This document shows positions 48,455-57,020 of a stretch of 64,000 nucleotides of DNA, piece by piece. The stretch comes from Corynebacterium incognita. GTDB lineage: Bacteria > Actinomycetota > Actinomycetes > Mycobacteriales > Mycobacteriaceae. A program made the translations under genes and the position numbers. Numbering within the stretch: position 1 is the stretch's first letter; each line of letters begins with the position of its first letter. Location of the stretch: NCBI RefSeq assembly GCF_014217255.1, contig NZ_CP059404.1, positions 186,001 to 250,000 of the forward strand, written 5' to 3'. The notes beneath the pieces were generated by a model that saw only the letters and a list, made by a program, of their open reading frames with translations, had not been told where the DNA came from and did not search any database.

Positions 48455-50005
48455 ATGACGCATCTTGAACACTGTTCATCAAACTCCGCGAAGAAAGCTC
48501 CGGACACTAAGCCCCCATTGAGCCCCGGCGTGACACGGCTTCCGTTAGCGGTTCCCGCAGTTGTCTCCGTCGAAATGTGGGAACGCTTTAGCTTCTACGG
48601 AATGCAGTCAATCCTGGCCTACTACCTCTATGGACAGCTGGCCGATGGTGGCATTGGCCTTGAGCGTGGCGAGGCCACGGCCCTGGTCGGCAGCTACGGC
48701 GCGTTCCTCTACTTATGCACCTTCGTCGGCGGCTGGATAGGCGACCACGTCCTAGGCCCGGAGCGGACCTTGCTCACCGGCGCGGGCGCATTGATGGCAG
48801 GGCACCTTGCGTTGTCCACCAGCACAGGGCTGGGTGGAGCCATACTCGGCCTCATACCCATTGCGGTCGGGTCCGGCTTTCTAAAAACCGCGGCCATCAC
48901 AATGCTCAATGCGGTACTCCGCGGCACCGGCACACCGGAGGGGAAAGTCACCGGCGTATTCCAGGTGTTTTATTCCGGCATCAATATAGGCGGAGTACTC
49001 GGCCCATTGCTCTGCGGGTGGTTAGCTGCTCGCTATGGCTTCCACGCCGGATTCGTGGCTGCTGCTGTCCTGATGGGGCTGGGGCTGTGCGGCTACCTTG
49101 CTTTGCGCAGCCGCATGTTGTCTGCTCTCCCCAACACCGTCCTGGCCGAGCTTAATCCGCGGCTCTACGGGGATCAGCCGCCACAAGTTACCTTGCCCAA
49201 AATCATGGCGGTGTGTCTTATGACCATCGGCGTCATCGCTGTGGGCCTCTTGCTGTATACCCGGATTCTGTCGCCCGGCGCGCTAGCGAACGGCATGCTC
49301 ACCGCAACGGTCTTGACGACCATCGGCCTATTCGCCACCATGCTGACGTCGACACACGTAAGCGCAGCTGAACGTCGCCGCGTGGTCTTGTTCGTCCCGT
49401 TGTTTATCGCTTCCACGCTGTATTGGTTCCTGTTTGGTCAGGTCTCGGGCGTGCTTGCGGTTTATTCCGACCTCCGACTGGATCGTATTGTGGGCGGTTT
49501 TGAGATCCCACCTTCATGGACACAGTCTTTGAATTCTTTTTGGGTTTTGATCCTCGTCGGCCCATTCGCAGCGTTACTCAATAGGCTGGGCGACAAAGCC
49601 CCGCGGGTGACGACGCTGATGCCTCTTGGTCTTATCATCGCCGGGCTCACTCCCCTTCCACTGTTGTTTTACGTCGGACAGGCCGAGGCGAGCACCCCTT
49701 TCGTCATCTTTGCCTTGGCTATCTTGCTGCTGACCACTGGAGAGATGCTCATTGGCCCAACTGGCATGGCTTCGACCGGGGAGTACGCCCCAGCTGCCTT
49801 CCGCACTCGATTCTCAGCGCTATTTTTCTTGTCCATCGCCGTCGGCTCGTCCCTTGCCGGAGCAGTGTCTCCGTTGTACAACCCGGAGTCTGCCACCGCG
49901 GAGAGTTGGTACCTAGGCGTAGTCGCTGCCGTGCCGATAGTGGTCGGCATGACGTTGTGGGCCCTCGGCAGGCGCGGCTACGTCCACCCCAGCTCCTCCA
50001 TGTAA
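48455..50005 (+). CDS. POT/PTR2-family proton-coupled oligopeptide-type transporter
   Basis: Major-facilitator transporter with ~12-14 TM helices (516 aa from ATG 48455). The POT signature E1xxE2R is visible in VEMWERFSFYGMQSILAYYLYGQL, followed by ATALVGSYGAFLYLCTFVGGWIGDHVLG and FQVFYSGINIGGVLGPLLCGWLAARYGFHAGF, as in DtpA-like symporters. The usual substrates are di- and tripeptides. It is divergent from bioA and carries its own BioQ-like palindrome, so uptake of a biotin precursor or biocytin is possible. The 3' end overlaps the convergent DUF4192 gene by 28 bases. Confidence 0.9.
   Translation: MTHLEHCSSNSAKKAPDTKPPLSPGVTRLPLAVPAVVSVEMWERFSFYGMQSILAYYLYGQLADGGIGLERGEATALVGSYGAFLYLCTFVGGWIGDHVLGPERTLLTGAGALMAGHLALSTSTGLGGAILGLIPIAVGSGFLKTAAITMLNAVLRGTGTPEGKVTGVFQVFYSGINIGGVLGPLLCGWLAARYGFHAGFVAAAVLMGLGLCGYLALRSRMLSALPNTVLAELNPRLYGDQPPQVTLPKIMAVCLMTIGVIAVGLLLYTRILSPGALANGMLTATVLTTIGLFATMLTSTHVSAAERRRVVLFVPLFIASTLYWFLFGQVSGVLAVYSDLRLDRIVGGFEIPPSWTQSLNSFWVLILVGPFAALLNRLGDKAPRVTTLMPLGLIIAGLTPLPLLFYVGQAEASTPFVIFALAILLLTTGEMLIGPTGMASTGEYAPAAFRTRFSALFFLSIAVGSSLAGAVSPLYNPESATAESWYLGVVAAVPIVVGMTLWALGRRGYVHPSSSM
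48466..48478. promoter_or_regulatory. BioQ-like palindrome at the start of the POT transporter gene
   Basis: TGAAC-ACT-GTTCA, a perfect inverted repeat with the same half-site and spacing as the box before bioA, located +12 to +24 relative to the A of the ATG. A repressor bound here would block the leaderless transcript. Confidence 0.5.
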
Positions 50006-51237
50006 GTGGTGAGGGAATCCTCGCTTCCCCGTTTGAGTAGTCTCGCCACTGAATCAAAGCCGGCAATCTGGTAGTACTCCATAACCCAACGCGACAAAGT
50101 GTGGTGAGGGTACGCGTTCGTGGCGAGATTGAGCGCCGCGTTGAAGCGATTGGGGTGTCCAGCGAGGGTGCTGCACACACCCAAAATCACCAGCGCGTTG
50201 GCGCGGATGTCGCCCTTGAAAGTCGCCACGACTGCTTCCATAATAAGCGCAGCGGCATCCGGCGCGGCGAGGAACTGGGCAAGGGCGACGTCGCGTGAGC
50301 GTACGTGCGCAAGCCACATGCCGATCGTGAACAACAGCTCCTCGTCAGCCAGCAGTGCGTCCACTACACTGGCACGGTCCATGAAGTCGCCGGCGAGGGC
50401 AGCAGCATGCTCTTGCGCAATCTCCGCGCACACCAGCGCAGAGTCACAGACGATGTCGTGCAAATCATACTTCTCAGTCCCCTCCGGGCTGACGATCGCC
50501 AGGAAGCCCTCGTTGCCCAGGTCAGCGCCAATTCGCATCGCCTGTTCGTGAAGGCGGGCGCATTCCTCTTCGCCGAGGAAACGATTGCTGTCCCGGAATT
50601 GATTGATGTATGCCTCGCGGGAGCTCGCAGGAATAGAGCCCGCTTCCTTAAGCGCCTCGAAACTCGGGGTCGTTTCCAGCGCGGGCACGCGTCCCACCGC
50701 GGACCACCACCCATCATGTAGCTGTCCGTGATTAGCCACCCGGGGCCCGAACCACTGCTCGTAGAGTTCCCCCTCCGCAATGTCGGGAACGTGCCAGCAC
50801 GCATCGATAACCAACGAGTGAGCGCCGCAGACACTTCCCGGAGCGCCAGACTGGTAGAGAACCTCCGCGAGTTCATCAATAACACGCTGTGGCGCCTTAG
50901 AAATGATGACTGCAAAAACTACAGTGCAGTGAAGCGTGGACAAGATGCGCTGCGCCTCAGTGTAACCGCGCAAGTCGCCTATGTCGACGCGCAGGATAGG
51001 GCCATGCTCAGCGAGAACGACGGCGTCGTCACCGTCGCAATCATCGCAATGCTCTGCAGATGCCCCGATGAGAACCAGGGATTCTGTGGGGAAGAAGCCA
51101 AGCGTGCCCGGGATGTTGGCGATGAGTTGCCCGGGCGTGGTCAGCGTGTGCATCGCATTGTCAGAGAGGGGCACGGATTGGTGGTTGAGGGATTTTGGGT
51201 GGTCGTCGTTCCAGTGGTCAGTGTGTAAGTGTGTCAT
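49978..51237 (-). CDS. DUF4192 family protein
   Basis: The 419-residue protein (ATG 51237) has the DUF4192 opening PGQLIANIPGTLGFFPTESLVLIGAS and continues with a mostly helical soluble body (CGAHSLVIDACWHVPDIAEGELYEQWFG...). No catalytic motif is evident and there is no membrane segment. Actinobacterial family of unknown function, found near the PAC2 gene in corynebacteria. The first ~30 residues are His/Asp-rich (THLHTDHWNDDHP). Confidence 0.82.
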   Translation of the reverse strand: MTHLHTDHWNDDHPKSLNHQSVPLSDNAMHTLTTPGQLIANIPGTLGFFPTESLVLIGASAEHCDDCDGDDAVVLAEHGPILRVDIGDLRGYTEAQRILSTLHCTVVFAVIISKAPQRVIDELAEVLYQSGAPGSVCGAHSLVIDACWHVPDIAEGELYEQWFGPRVANHGQLHDGWWSAVGRVPALETTPSFEALKEAGSIPASSREAYINQFRDSNRFLGEEECARLHEQAMRIGADLGNEGFLAIVSPEGTEKYDLHDIVCDSALVCAEIAQEHAAALAGDFMDRASVVDALLADEELLFTIGMWLAHVRSRDVALAQFLAAPDAAALIMEAVVATFKGDIRANALVILGVCSTLAGHPNRFNAALNLATNAYPHHTLSRWVMEYYQIAGFDSVARLLKRGSEDSLTTYMEELGWT

Positions 51238-51244
51238 GACGCTG

Positions 51245-51250
51245 AGTATG
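51245..51250 (-). promoter_or_regulatory. Putative -10 box (CATACT) for the DUF4192 gene
   Basis: Minus-strand CATACT ends 7 bases before ATG 51237; leaderless arrangement. Confidence 0.4.
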
Positions 51251-51413
51251 GGCAACCGCGCAAAGGTTAACTAGACGGCATCGCTGGTGGCTGTGGATAA
51301 CGCCGTCGCAAGGCCGCGATTTTTTCCACAGGCCAAGCAATCTTGGTTGTGCCGGAACCCAAGAGAGCGAATTCACGTCTAAAGGAATGCAAAAAGGCTG
51401 CGGGAAACTGCGC

Positions 51414-51419
51414 TAGAAT
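51414..51419 (+). promoter_or_regulatory. -10 box (TAGAAT) with an ~80-base leader for the PAC2 gene
   Basis: TAGAAT lies 87 bases before ATG 51507. The leader could fold: GGTTTA/TAAACC (about 51425-51452) and ACCGG/CCGGT (about 51450-51473), then AGGAGG 7 bases before the ATG. No known riboswitch recognised. Confidence 0.5.
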
Positions 51420-51506
51420 GTGAGGTTTAACAGCTAGTGAAAGTAAACCGGAATACTTAGCAACCCGGTGTGGTTGTGCCAGGGTGAAACATAGGAGGTA
51501 TCAACG

Positions 51507-52487
51507 ATGAACGACGCGCAGCGCCGCATGTACGAGTTGGAGTACCCATCCCCTGCCATTCGGGATGACTACGCCAAGGAACAAGACACCACCATGGTGG
51601 TTGCACTCAAGGGTTACGCTGATGCTGGCCTAGCCGTCGAGTCGAGCGCCGACCACCTACAGGCGGCCTTGGAAAACCACCCTTTAGCCTCCTTCAACAA
51701 CGATGAGCTGATCGATTACCGCTCGCGGCGCCCGGCCGTCACTCTAGATGGGGCTGCCCCGGTGGAGATTGAAGAATTAGAGCTCTCGATTAAGGTCTTA
51801 CGCGATCTTCGCGGTAAACCTTTTCTCCTCTTGTCGGGCCCTGAGCCTGACCTGCGCTGGGAGGCGTTTACCACTGCCGTCGCGGACTTGGTGGACAAGT
51901 ACGACGTAGACAACGTTATCTTCCTTTACGCCGCGCCCATGCCCGTGCCGCACACTCGCCCGTTGATTGTGACAGCGCACGGTATTTCCCACGAGCTGGT
52001 AAGCCGAATGATCAAGATGGACGCTAAAATGATGGTGCCCGGAAGCGCCACGATGTTTATCGAAAAGGAGCTGACGAAGCGCGGGCGCAACGTGGCGGGA
52101 TATACTGCCCACGTCCCGCACTACCTTGCCGCCTCCGCGTACCCGAAAGCTACGTTAAACTTGCTGGATGCGGTCGCGCAGTCGGCAGATCTGCAACTTC
52201 CGCTGCAGGCGCTGGAGTACGACGTGGCTAACGTGGATGCACAGCTGGAGCAGCAACTGTCCGACTCGGACGAGGTCGCCACTGTTGTGCACGGCCTAGA
52301 GCGCCAGTTCGATGACGCATGGGATCGCTACCGTCTTGAGCACCCGCAGGCGATCATGCCCGGCGAGGAGCATGCCCCGACTGGCGATGAGCTCAGCGCG
52401 GAGTTTGAGAAATTCCTCGCCTCTCTCGAGGAAAACCCCGGCACTCCGGGGACAGAAACGGGCGGTAACGGACCGGATATCGCCTAA
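51507..52487 (+). CDS. PAC2 family protein
   Basis: Member of the PAC2 (proteasome-assembly-chaperone-like) family. The 326 residues include MVVALKGYADAGLAVESSADHL, FLLLSGPEPDLRWEAFTTAVADLVDKYDVDNVIFLYAAPMPVPHTRP and GYTAHVPHYLAASAYPKATLNLLDAV, followed by an acidic C-terminal helix region. AGGAGG precedes the ATG. Corynebacteria lack a 20S proteasome, so the role is probably a different one. Followed 10 bases later by the Ski2-like helicase. Confidence 0.87.
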   Translation: MNDAQRRMYELEYPSPAIRDDYAKEQDTTMVVALKGYADAGLAVESSADHLQAALENHPLASFNNDELIDYRSRRPAVTLDGAAPVEIEELELSIKVLRDLRGKPFLLLSGPEPDLRWEAFTTAVADLVDKYDVDNVIFLYAAPMPVPHTRPLIVTAHGISHELVSRMIKMDAKMMVPGSATMFIEKELTKRGRNVAGYTAHVPHYLAASAYPKATLNLLDAVAQSADLQLPLQALEYDVANVDAQLEQQLSDSDEVATVVHGLERQFDDAWDRYRLEHPQAIMPGEEHAPTGDELSAEFEKFLASLEENPGTPGTETGGNGPDIA

Positions 52488-52497
52488 GCTTTAGGGC

Positions 52498-55041
52498 GTG
52501 AAACTTTCCGAGCTGATCCCCGACCTGAACGAAGTTCCAGAAGCGCTCGTTGATGAAGCGATCTGGGACTCGTTTATTTCCTGGACCACCCATCGTGGCA
52601 TCTCGTTGTACCCCGCGCAGGAGGAGGCCAGCCTAGGCATCCTCGCGGGCGACAACGTCATCCTCGCTACCCCAACCGGTTCTGGTAAGTCCATGGTGGC
52701 CAACGCGGCGCATTTCATCGCGTTGGCCCGCGGCCAGCGCAGTTTCTATACCGCGCCTATCAAGGCGCTGGTCTCGGAGAAGTTCTTCGCGCTCTGCGAC
52801 ATCTTTGGCCCAGAAAACGTCGGCATGATGACGGGCGATGCGACCGTCAACGGCGGCGCGCCAATCATCGCCGCCACCGCGGAGATCGTGGCCAATATCG
52901 CGCTACGCGACGGCGCGGAGGCCAACATCGACCAGGTCGTCATGGACGAGTTCCACTACTACTCCGAGCCCGACCGTGGCTGGGCGTGGCAGGTACCCCT
53001 TCTGGAGCTTCCTAAAGCGCAGTTCCTGCTCATGTCCGCCACCTTGGGTGATACGCAGTGGCTGGAAGAAGACCTCTCCGCCCGCACCGGCCGCGACACG
53101 AACTTAGTGGCTGGCAGCACCCGCCCAGTGCCGCTAAGTTTTTCCTACGTTTTTACCCCGGTGCACGAAACCATCGAGGAGCTACTCTCGGATGGCAAGG
53201 CTCCCATCTACGTGGTGCATTTCTCCCAACGTGAGGCCACCGAACGCGCCCAGGCGCTGACTTCATTGAACTTCCTGAGCAAGGAGGACAAGGCCCGCAT
53301 CGCCGAGGAAATCGGTTCCTTCCGCTTCACCACCACCTTCGGCAAAGTTCTCTCCACACTCCTGCGCCAGGGCATCGGCATCCACCACGCGGGTATGCTG
53401 CCGAAGTACCGCCGCCTCGTCGAAAAGCTCTCCCAAACCGGATTGCTCAAGGTCATCTGCGGCACCGATACCCTGGGCGTGGGCATCAACGTTCCCATCC
53501 GCACCGTATTGATGACGGGTTTGGCCAAGTTTGACGGCACGAAACAACGCATCGTTAAATCACGTGAGTTCCACCAGATTGCCGGACGCGCGGGGCGTGC
53601 TGGTTACGACACGGAGGGCACCGTCGTGGTTCAAGCGCCGGAGCACGAGATCGAAAACGTCAAGCTCCGCCGCAAGGCCGGCGACGATCCGAAAAAGCTA
53701 AAGAAAATCCGCAAGAAGGCCCCACGCGATGGCCAGGTGTCGTGGTCCGAAAATACCTTTAATCGGCTGACTGACGCCGAGCCGGAGCAGCTCACGAGCC
53801 AGTTCCGGGTGTCCAATTCCATGCTCATCAACGTGCTATCTCGCCACGGCGACACCTATGAGCACATGAAGCACCTGCTGCGCACCAACCACGATTCGCG
53901 CGCACAACAAAACCAGCACATCCTCACCGCGCTTGATCTGTTCCGCGGCCTCGTCAACGCCGGCATCGTGCAGAAATCTACCAAGGGCTTGGACATCTAC
54001 GGTCGCCCCTATCACCTCGTGCGCGAGTTGCAGCGTGACTTTGCGCTCAACCAGCCGCTATCACCCTTCGCGCTCGCGTGCCTCGAACTCTTGGACAAGG
54101 AATCGCCGACCTATACCTTGGACGTCATCAGCGTCTTCGAAGCCATCCTCGACGATCCGCGGCAGGTGCTCATCGCTCAGCAGAAACAGGCCCGGGGCGA
54201 AGAAATCGCCGCTCTCAAGGCCGACGGCGTGGACTATACCGAGCGCATGGCGATCGTCGAGGATGTCACGTGGCCGATGCCGCTGCAGGAGCTGCTGGAG
54301 GACGCCTACGAGACCTTCGCTCAGGGCAGCCCGTGGGTCAAGGAATTCGACATCTCGCCGAAGTCCGTCGTACGCGACATGATCGAACACGCGATGACGT
54401 TTAGCGATCTCATCGCCACCTACGGCCTCGCGCGCTCCGAGGGCGTCGTTCTGCGTTACCTCACCGATGCGTGGCGCACCCTTGCACATTCGGTACCCAC
54501 GGAGTACCTGACGGAGGAGCTTTCCGACGTCGTCGCCTGGCTCGGTGAGATGGTGCGCCAGGTGGACTCCTCTCTGGTCGACGAGTGGGCTCAGATGGCG
54601 GGCGAAGACTCCCCGGTGTCCGAAGACGTCGTCAAGCGCGAACTTGCCTTTGGCGTGGAGGACCCGAACGCGCTCACCGCCAACCGCCGTGCGTTCACAA
54701 TCATGGTGCGCAACCTCTTCTTCCGCATCGTGGATCTCTTCGCCCTCGAGAAGGAAGACACCCTGGAGGAGATGTTCTCTTACCTCGACGAACAGCCCGA
54801 TTGGGGCGCACACCTTGACGATTATTTCGAGGACTACGACGACATCGACGCCGGCCCCGATGCCCGCGGCCCCGAGTATTTCCGGCTGCTGGACACCACC
54901 GGGCGTACGTGGCAGGTCCGCCAAATCATCAAGGATCCCGACGGCGATAACGCCTACCAAGTCGTAGGAACCGTCGACCTCGACGCTTCGGATGAGGTCG
55001 GTGAGGTGCGCCTGAAAGTCCTCACGATCGAGGGGGCATAG
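52498..55041 (+). CDS. helY: Ski2/Mtr4-like DEAD/DEAH RNA helicase (HelY type)
   Basis: Large SF2 helicase (847 aa, GTG start), homologous to mycobacterial HelY. Walker A ATPTGSGKS (GSGKS at 61-65), motif II DEFH in VVMDEFHYYSEPDRGWAW, motif III LMSATLGD, GIGIHHAGMLPKYRRLVEKLSQTGLLKVICGTDTLGVGINVPIRTV and motif VI HQIAGRAGRAGYDTEG. The C-terminal half has the winged-helix and helical domain of this class (EEMFSYLDEQPDWGAHLDDYFEDYDDID). Likely an RNA helicase, but the substrate is unknown. The last bases overlap the next GTG. Confidence 0.88.
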   Translation: MKLSELIPDLNEVPEALVDEAIWDSFISWTTHRGISLYPAQEEASLGILAGDNVILATPTGSGKSMVANAAHFIALARGQRSFYTAPIKALVSEKFFALCDIFGPENVGMMTGDATVNGGAPIIAATAEIVANIALRDGAEANIDQVVMDEFHYYSEPDRGWAWQVPLLELPKAQFLLMSATLGDTQWLEEDLSARTGRDTNLVAGSTRPVPLSFSYVFTPVHETIEELLSDGKAPIYVVHFSQREATERAQALTSLNFLSKEDKARIAEEIGSFRFTTTFGKVLSTLLRQGIGIHHAGMLPKYRRLVEKLSQTGLLKVICGTDTLGVGINVPIRTVLMTGLAKFDGTKQRIVKSREFHQIAGRAGRAGYDTEGTVVVQAPEHEIENVKLRRKAGDDPKKLKKIRKKAPRDGQVSWSENTFNRLTDAEPEQLTSQFRVSNSMLINVLSRHGDTYEHMKHLLRTNHDSRAQQNQHILTALDLFRGLVNAGIVQKSTKGLDIYGRPYHLVRELQRDFALNQPLSPFALACLELLDKESPTYTLDVISVFEAILDDPRQVLIAQQKQARGEEIAALKADGVDYTERMAIVEDVTWPMPLQELLEDAYETFAQGSPWVKEFDISPKSVVRDMIEHAMTFSDLIATYGLARSEGVVLRYLTDAWRTLAHSVPTEYLTEELSDVVAWLGEMVRQVDSSLVDEWAQMAGEDSPVSEDVVKRELAFGVEDPNALTANRRAFTIMVRNLFFRIVDLFALEKEDTLEEMFSYLDEQPDWGAHLDDYFEDYDDIDAGPDARGPEYFRLLDTTGRTWQVRQIIKDPDGDNAYQVVGTVDLDASDEVGEVRLKVLTIEGA

Positions 55042-55559
55042 TGCAGGGCTATATCAAGCGCTTCGGCGACTACGCCGTGCGGCTGACCGACGAGGCCGCA
55101 GATGACGAGTACCAGGCAGACATCGCGCACCGCGCGAACAGCGTCATTGTGGCTGCGCTCAAGCCAATACTACTGGCTACCGGGGCGCTGTTGTCGTGGG
55201 TCCTCCCCGGCACTCTTGCCTTGTGGAGCCTGGTCACTTTCATACCGTCATTGATCTTTGTCGCCGTCGGCGAGACCTGGATGCGCAATTACGCCCCACG
55301 GCCGGAGGCCTCTTTCCCGCTCCCACTGATGATCGTCACCATGATTCCGTCGGTGGTGATGCTCGCCGGGCTGTTGTACAACGTCGTTGGCCCTGGCGCT
55401 GGCAACAACTCACTCGCGGTCTTCGCGGACTCGCTCAACGGGGGCCTCATCGGAATGATCATCGGGGCCGTCATAGGAGGTGTCATCGCTTTCGAACGCT
55501 CGCGGCGCAACCGCGCCAAAGACACGCGGCTGCTGGAGGCCGAACTAGCCGACGACTAA
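55041..55559 (+). CDS. Four-helix membrane protein, unknown function
   Basis: The 172 residues, GTG start overlapping the helicase stop by 1 base, show four TM helices (about 33-55, 56-76, 92-115, 131-150) and a basic C-terminal stretch (FERSRRNRAKDTRLLEAE). No family recognised. Probably cotranscribed with the helicase. Confidence 0.72.
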   Translation: MQGYIKRFGDYAVRLTDEAADDEYQADIAHRANSVIVAALKPILLATGALLSWVLPGTLALWSLVTFIPSLIFVAVGETWMRNYAPRPEASFPLPLMIVTMIPSVVMLAGLLYNVVGPGAGNNSLAVFADSLNGGLIGMIIGAVIGGVIAFERSRRNRAKDTRLLEAELADD

Positions 55560-55592
55560 GGACCGTCCCACCTTCCGGTAGGAACGGTCCTT
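55558..55592. terminator. Palindromic terminator between convergent genes
   Basis: AAGGACCGT / ACGGTCCTT stem with an inner CCTACC-like pairing, between the 172-residue membrane protein gene and ahpD. No long T-tract. Confidence 0.55.
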
Positions 55593-55635
55593 GAATGAAT
55601 TGTGGCGTTACTCCGCCAGCGTTAGCGCAGTGGCT

Positions 55636-56160
55636 TTAGCGGGCAGCCTCCACCTGTACGGCCTGCGCGACGGCCTGGACGACGCCGGCAATCTTGACGA
55701 CCTCCCAGACCTGCTCCTTGGTGATGCCTTCTTCCTGGACAGTCTTAGCGTGAGCCACCAGGCAGTGCTCGCAGCCGTTGATTGCGGAGACGGCAGCAGA
55801 CCACAGCTCGAAGTTGACCTTCTCCACGCCCGGCTTGGAGATGATGTTCATGCGAAGGCCGAACTTGACCTGCGCGTAGTCATCGCCCAGCCACCCCTTG
55901 GCACGGTAGGCAACGTTGTTCATGGCCATGACGGTGGCGGCGCCGTAAGCTGCCTCGATGGCCTCCTCGGACAGGTGCTCCTTGGCTTCTTCAGCGATTT
56001 CAGCCAGGACCTTGTCATTGCGGGTCGCCGCGGCGGAAGCCAGCAGGGTGCCCCACAGCTGCTCTTCGTTGAGCTCGGTGGAACGGGTCAGGGTGCCCAG
56101 GTTCAGCTTCTGATCCTTGGCGTACTCCGGCAGGGCACTCTTCAAGTTATCAATAGACAT
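55636..56160 (-). CDS. ahpD: Alkyl hydroperoxide reductase subunit AhpD
   Basis: CxxC carboxymuconolactone-decarboxylase-fold protein that reduces AhpC. ATG 56160 gives 174 aa, the family length, with GGAGG upstream; the longer frame adds non-homologous residues. The redox centre is [11 protein letters not shown], with both Cys and the His kept. 104 bases downstream of ahpC in the same direction. Confidence 0.95.
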   Translation of the reverse strand: MSIDNLKSALPEYAKDQKLNLGTLTRSTELNEEQLWGTLLASAAATRNDKVLAEIAEEAKEHLSEEAIEAAYGAATVMAMNNVAYRAKGWLGDDYAQVKFGLRMNIISKPGVEKVNFELWSAAVSAINGCEHCLVAHAKTVQEEGITKEQVWEVVKIAGVVQAVAQAVQVEAAR

Positions 56161-56264
56161 AATCTTCCTTCCTCCAGATTTAGATAGGTAAATTTCAGAA
56201 AGTGTTCGTGAAATGCCCCGTTCGCGGCGCGGACGGGGCACATCGAGTCAAACCTTGTCGCGGT

Positions 56265-56861
56265 TTACTTCAGGGACTCCTGAACGACGTCCATTTTGTT
56301 GATGTTCTTGGTGGGGTCGTTCTTCTCCCAGTTGCAAGCGCAAACCTCTTCGGACTGCAGAGCATCCAGGACACGCAGCACCTCATCCACGTTGCGGCCC
56401 ACAGCATCCGGGGTCACAGACACGAACTGAATGACGCCATCTGGGTCAACGATGAAGGTGGCACGGTCAGCAACGCCGTCGTTGTTCTCGACACCCAGAG
56501 CACGAATCAGCTCGTGCTTAACATCAGCAAACATCGGGAACGGAACACCCTTGAGCTCCGGGTGAGTAGCACGCCAGTTGAAGTGTGCAAACTCGTTGTC
56601 GGTGGAGCCGCCCAGGATCTGGGTGTCGCGATCCTGGAATTCCTCATCCAGCTTGCCGAATGCAGCGATCTCGGTCGGGCAGACGAAGGTGAAGTCCTTC
56701 GGGTAGAAGAAGACGACCTTCCACTTACCCTGGTACTTGTCCAGGGAAACCTGCTCAAAGTAGTCCTCTGGCTGGTTGGCGTTCACCTCGTGGAGGTCGC
56801 CACCCTTGAGTGCGGTCAGTTCGAACTCTGGAAACTGCTCACCAACGGTCAAAATAGGCAT
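56265..56861 (-). CDS. ahpC: Alkyl hydroperoxide reductase AhpC (2-Cys peroxiredoxin)
   Basis: Reduces peroxides. ATG 56861 (198 aa) follows GGGGAG; upstream residues of the longer frame lie in the promoter region. Peroxidatic Cys61 in FTFVCPTE, resolving Cys174/Cys176 in EEVCACNW. Divergent from oxyR, which is expected to control it. Confidence 0.96.
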   Translation of the reverse strand: MPILTVGEQFPEFELTALKGGDLHEVNANQPEDYFEQVSLDKYQGKWKVVFFYPKDFTFVCPTEIAAFGKLDEEFQDRDTQILGGSTDNEFAHFNWRATHPELKGVPFPMFADVKHELIRALGVENNDGVADRATFIVDPDGVIQFVSVTPDAVGRNVDEVLRVLDALQSEEVCACNWEKNDPTKNINKMDVVQESLK

Positions 56862-56983
56862 ATTATCTCCCCAATCTCGGTACACTGAAAGTGCAATCGT
56901 TCCAATGTGATTTATATCCACACCGGCAGAACGGCATAACCGTTCGTCACAGACCATTATGCCCACATTCGTGGCCGGTGTCA

Positions 56984-57001
56984 ATAGTTAAACTTATCTA
57001 T
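56984..57001. promoter_or_regulatory. Candidate OxyR-binding site between ahpC and oxyR
   Basis: ATAG-N10-CTAT, with further ATAG/CTAT units at 57007-57018. The tetramers match the E. coli OxyR consensus, but the inner spacing is 10 rather than 7, so this is tentative. Confidence 0.35.
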
Positions 57002-57007
57002 TTAAGC

Positions 57008-57013
57008 TATAGT
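57008..57013 (+). promoter_or_regulatory. -10 box (TATAGT) for oxyR
   Basis: TATAGT stands 7 bases before ATG 57021; leaderless arrangement, overlapping the candidate OxyR site, so autorepression is plausible. Confidence 0.5.
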
Positions 57014-57020
57014 GATAGGC

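Noticed and set aside
54061-54960. 299-residue minus-strand frame inside the Ski2-like helicase gene
   Set aside because: Shadow of a well-conserved helicase; no independent motifs or ribosome site. The same holds for 14435-15130 and 15431-16369 opposite thrS and 28961-29659 opposite dxs.
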